Below are positions 27,571-29,057 of a DNA stretch of 29,057 bases, in pieces (within the stretch, counting starts at the first letter, position 1; each line of letters opens with the position of its first letter). The position numbers and the translations under genes are program-made. Below the pieces are notes generated by a model. The model saw only the letters and a program-made list of their open reading frames with translations. It was not told the origin of the DNA and did not search any database. The stretch is from Pigoraptor vietnamica (Eukaryota > Opisthokonta > Filasterea), in contig CALSCQ010001452.1 of the NCBI GenBank assembly GCA_943704525.1, positions 1 to 29,057 of the forward strand, given 5' to 3'.

Positions 27571-28110
27571 CGTTTTTGCGCCGGTCGAAGGGATGCGATG
27601 GCGAGCGGTGTGGGGATGGACGGGGACCCTGCGTGCCGTTGGGCGGCTGCCTTCACAGCAAGCGTGTGTGGGTGATAGTGCAATGTGAACGAGACGCTGC
27701 ATGCAGTGGGGCGGCTGCAGAGGCTTCTCGTGTGGTGTGAGAGGGACTTTTGGACGGTGTGGGTTGTTGTCAGGCGTCGTGCTCTGCGAACGGCCGTGTC
27801 GGTGTGAAGTCGACCGCCATGTACGACGCAGAGTGTCGGAATGCGTGCGCGAGACAGGGGAGGTGTCTCCGAGGGTGAATGAATTGTGGAGTAACGGACC
27901 AACGTGCTGTTGTAAGAACGGTCAGAGCCGGAGGAGGGAACGGAGAAGGGTACTCGATGTAACGCAAACTTAATTGCGTTATGCGAAAAAAACAGTGACG
28001 GCCGACGTGGCACAAAAGAATCGCTCCCAGCGCGATTCGAACCCGCGACGACGAATAGTAAAAAGGCGGCGATACTCGCAAACAACCGACGCCGTTGCGC
28101 CCTTCGCGGG
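27571..28110. other. Convergent intergenic region with a hairpin
   Basis: These 540 bp lie between two convergent genes. An inverted repeat TAACGCAA-ACTTAA-TTGCGTTA spans 27960-27981. A minus-strand tRNA B-box-like sequence (28032-28044) is present, but no complete tRNA fold can be built. Nothing else was seen. Confidence 0.5.
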
Positions 28111-28737
28111 TCACCACAAGTGCAGGCAGCGCGCCTTGTACGGCACTTTCCTGTCCCACGTGTAGGGATATCGCAGCCGCACAAACTCGGCGAGCCTGTT
28201 TGGGCACTGCAAAATGGCGCCGCCGAACATGCACGGCTGCGTCGGCCGCACGAACGACACGTCAAACGAATCGTACAGCGTTTCGTAAAGCACCGAACTG
28301 ACGCCGTCGCTGCGGTGAAGGCGCCCGTCCGATCCCAAGCTCCACGCGAAGAGGTCGATGCGCCTGTTGCGAGGGAGATTGCTGCGCGTGACGACCTCGT
28401 AGGCGAGCTCAAGCGCACGCTCGCGATCCTCCGCAAAGAAACTGATGTCCGCGTTGTGGTCCCACGCGATAATGTCGCGCTCTCGCCACGCGCCGAGGGC
28501 CGTCCCGTAATCGAGCCAGTACGTGATGTTGTTCTTTTCAAATTCGGCGGCGATTAGATGCACCTTGAGCCGCACCTCTTTTCGCACGTTCTCGTCCGTG
28601 TAGCACTTTGCCGTGAGCAGCCGCTTGAATTCGGCCTCCGTCATCGACAAACGGAAGAGTCCAAACGCAAACGCGAGAACGACGAGGATGGCGACGACCG
28701 CGAGCGCGCACAGCTTGGCCGGTCGCCGCAAGAACAT
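28111..28737 (-). CDS. LicD/fukutin-type phosphotransferase-like membrane protein
   Basis: A single open exon of about 208 codons on the minus strand. The start at 28737 places a type II membrane anchor near the N-terminus (LCALAVVAILVVLAFAFGLF). An in-frame ATG at 28782 would add 15 residues. The lumenal part has the LicD-family core: WLDYGTALGAWRERDIIAWD followed by HNADISFF. This matches the GT.LGa.R...pWD..aDI pattern of LicD, fukutin and FKRP. Family members transfer phosphocholine or ribitol phosphate to glycans, with the acidic residues holding the metal and CDP-linked donor. The protein is short for a fukutin homologue and has no separate stem. The substrate cannot be predicted. A TATA-like GATATAAAGG (28860-28869, plus strand) lies about 80-125 bp upstream. 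Confidence 0.75.
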   Translation of the reverse strand: MFLRRPAKLCALAVVAILVVLAFAFGLFRLSMTEAEFKRLLTAKCYTDENVRKEVRLKVHLIAAEFEKNNITYWLDYGTALGAWRERDIIAWDHNADISFFAEDRERALELAYEVVTRSNLPRNRRIDLFAWSLGSDGRLHRSDGVSSVLYETLYDSFDVSFVRPTQPCMFGGAILQCPNRLAEFVRLRYPYTWDRKVPYKARCLHLW

Positions 28738-28782
28738 TTTGGACGGCGCGTGTGGCGGATGGAGAATAACGCGCGCATGCAT

Positions 28783-29057
28783 GTGTCTCTGCGGGTCGGC
28801 GAAGAAAAATATACGGCGATGCCGTGCTTCGCTCGGGCTGACGCCCTCGCTTGCTACGGGATATAAAGGGCAGTGGAAGGAGTGTGTGTAAGAGAGTACG
28901 AAGAGAGGTCGCTTGTCAAGAGCAGCCGCGCTTTGCGGCGTGAAAAGTTTGTGCCCCTGGGCGTTACCTGGACTGATCCGGGGATCATTTATTTGAAAAA
29001 GCGCCCTGATTTTGTGCAAAATACATAACATGTTGAGTTGCATACCCCTCCCCCCCC
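28783..29057. other. Upstream region of the LicD-like gene, to window edge
   Basis: The minus-strand frame stays open here by chance but looks like promoter or 5' leader rather than coding. It contains the TATA-like element near 28862 and the inverted repeat TGATCC-GG-GGATCA (about 28974-28987). A C-rich run (29045-29057) reaches the window edge. Confidence 0.45.

Noticed and set aside
28020-28105. Possible tRNA gene on the minus strand (GGGTTCGAATCGC B-box, A-box-like GGGCGCAACGG)
   Set aside because: The T-stem has a G-G mismatch, the spacing between boxes is about 15 bases too long for an ordinary tRNA, and no matching 5' acceptor strand exists. At best it is a degenerate fragment.
27249-28541. 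430-codon minus-strand frame across three regions
   Set aside because: It overlaps two real genes on different frames, is Arg/Ser-rich and contains no domain.

Overview
The window is nuclear DNA from a gene-dense, intron-rich eukaryote, probably a protist. The evidence is: spliceosomal introns with donors such as GTGCGT, GTGGGT, GTACGT and GTGAGT and acceptors ending mostly in CAG; GC-rich coding exons; several ER/secretory genes; TTAGGG-type repeats; and long (CA/GT)n, T108 and A56 tracts in introns. A metazoan-like ERp44, sedoheptulokinase, CNOT9 and Sec61-beta together with a Crinkler/RHS-type gene fit an amoebozoan-, apusozoan- or unicellular-opisthokont-like organism. I cannot name the species.

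Layout. A minus-strand gene start (158-240) runs off the left edge. A plus-strand Crinkler/RHS-type NTPase gene follows (760-4144). Two tandem minus-strand genes come next: an unrecognised secreted acidic protein (5591-4323) and an F-box protein (6673-5733). Further right are a plus-strand polytopic membrane protein (7352-10146), sedoheptulokinase (10712-13619, plus), CNOT9/RCD1 (15632-13949, minus), Sec61-beta (17382-16451, minus), ERp44 (17854-19921, plus), an inositol polyphosphate 5-phosphatase with a C-terminal membrane segment (22072-20412, minus), a TPP1-like sedolisin with a C-terminal membrane anchor (26030-22348, minus), an unrecognised plus-strand gene (26448-27570) and a LicD/fukutin-type gene (28737-28111, minus).

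Reconstructed exon phases agree at every junction for the genes from 7352 rightwards. The three genes in 760-6673 instead need eight single-base corrections, mostly in or beside short homopolymers. This left part is therefore either poor consensus sequence or decaying. Their domains are otherwise conserved, so I favour sequence error.

Functionally the window is a mixed housekeeping neighbourhood with a secretory lean. Sec61-beta (translocon) and ERp44 (thiol-dependent ER quality control) share one divergent promoter. TPP1 is a lysosomal-type protease, and the 5-phosphatase acts on membrane phosphoinositides. Nothing supports an operon-like system. The most unusual items are the Crinkler/RHS gene, the membrane-anchored sedolisin with a terminal YSAL motif, a GC-AG intron, an intron directly after the Sec61-beta start codon, and a 9-bp motif (CCCCGGATG) repeated in promoter regions.
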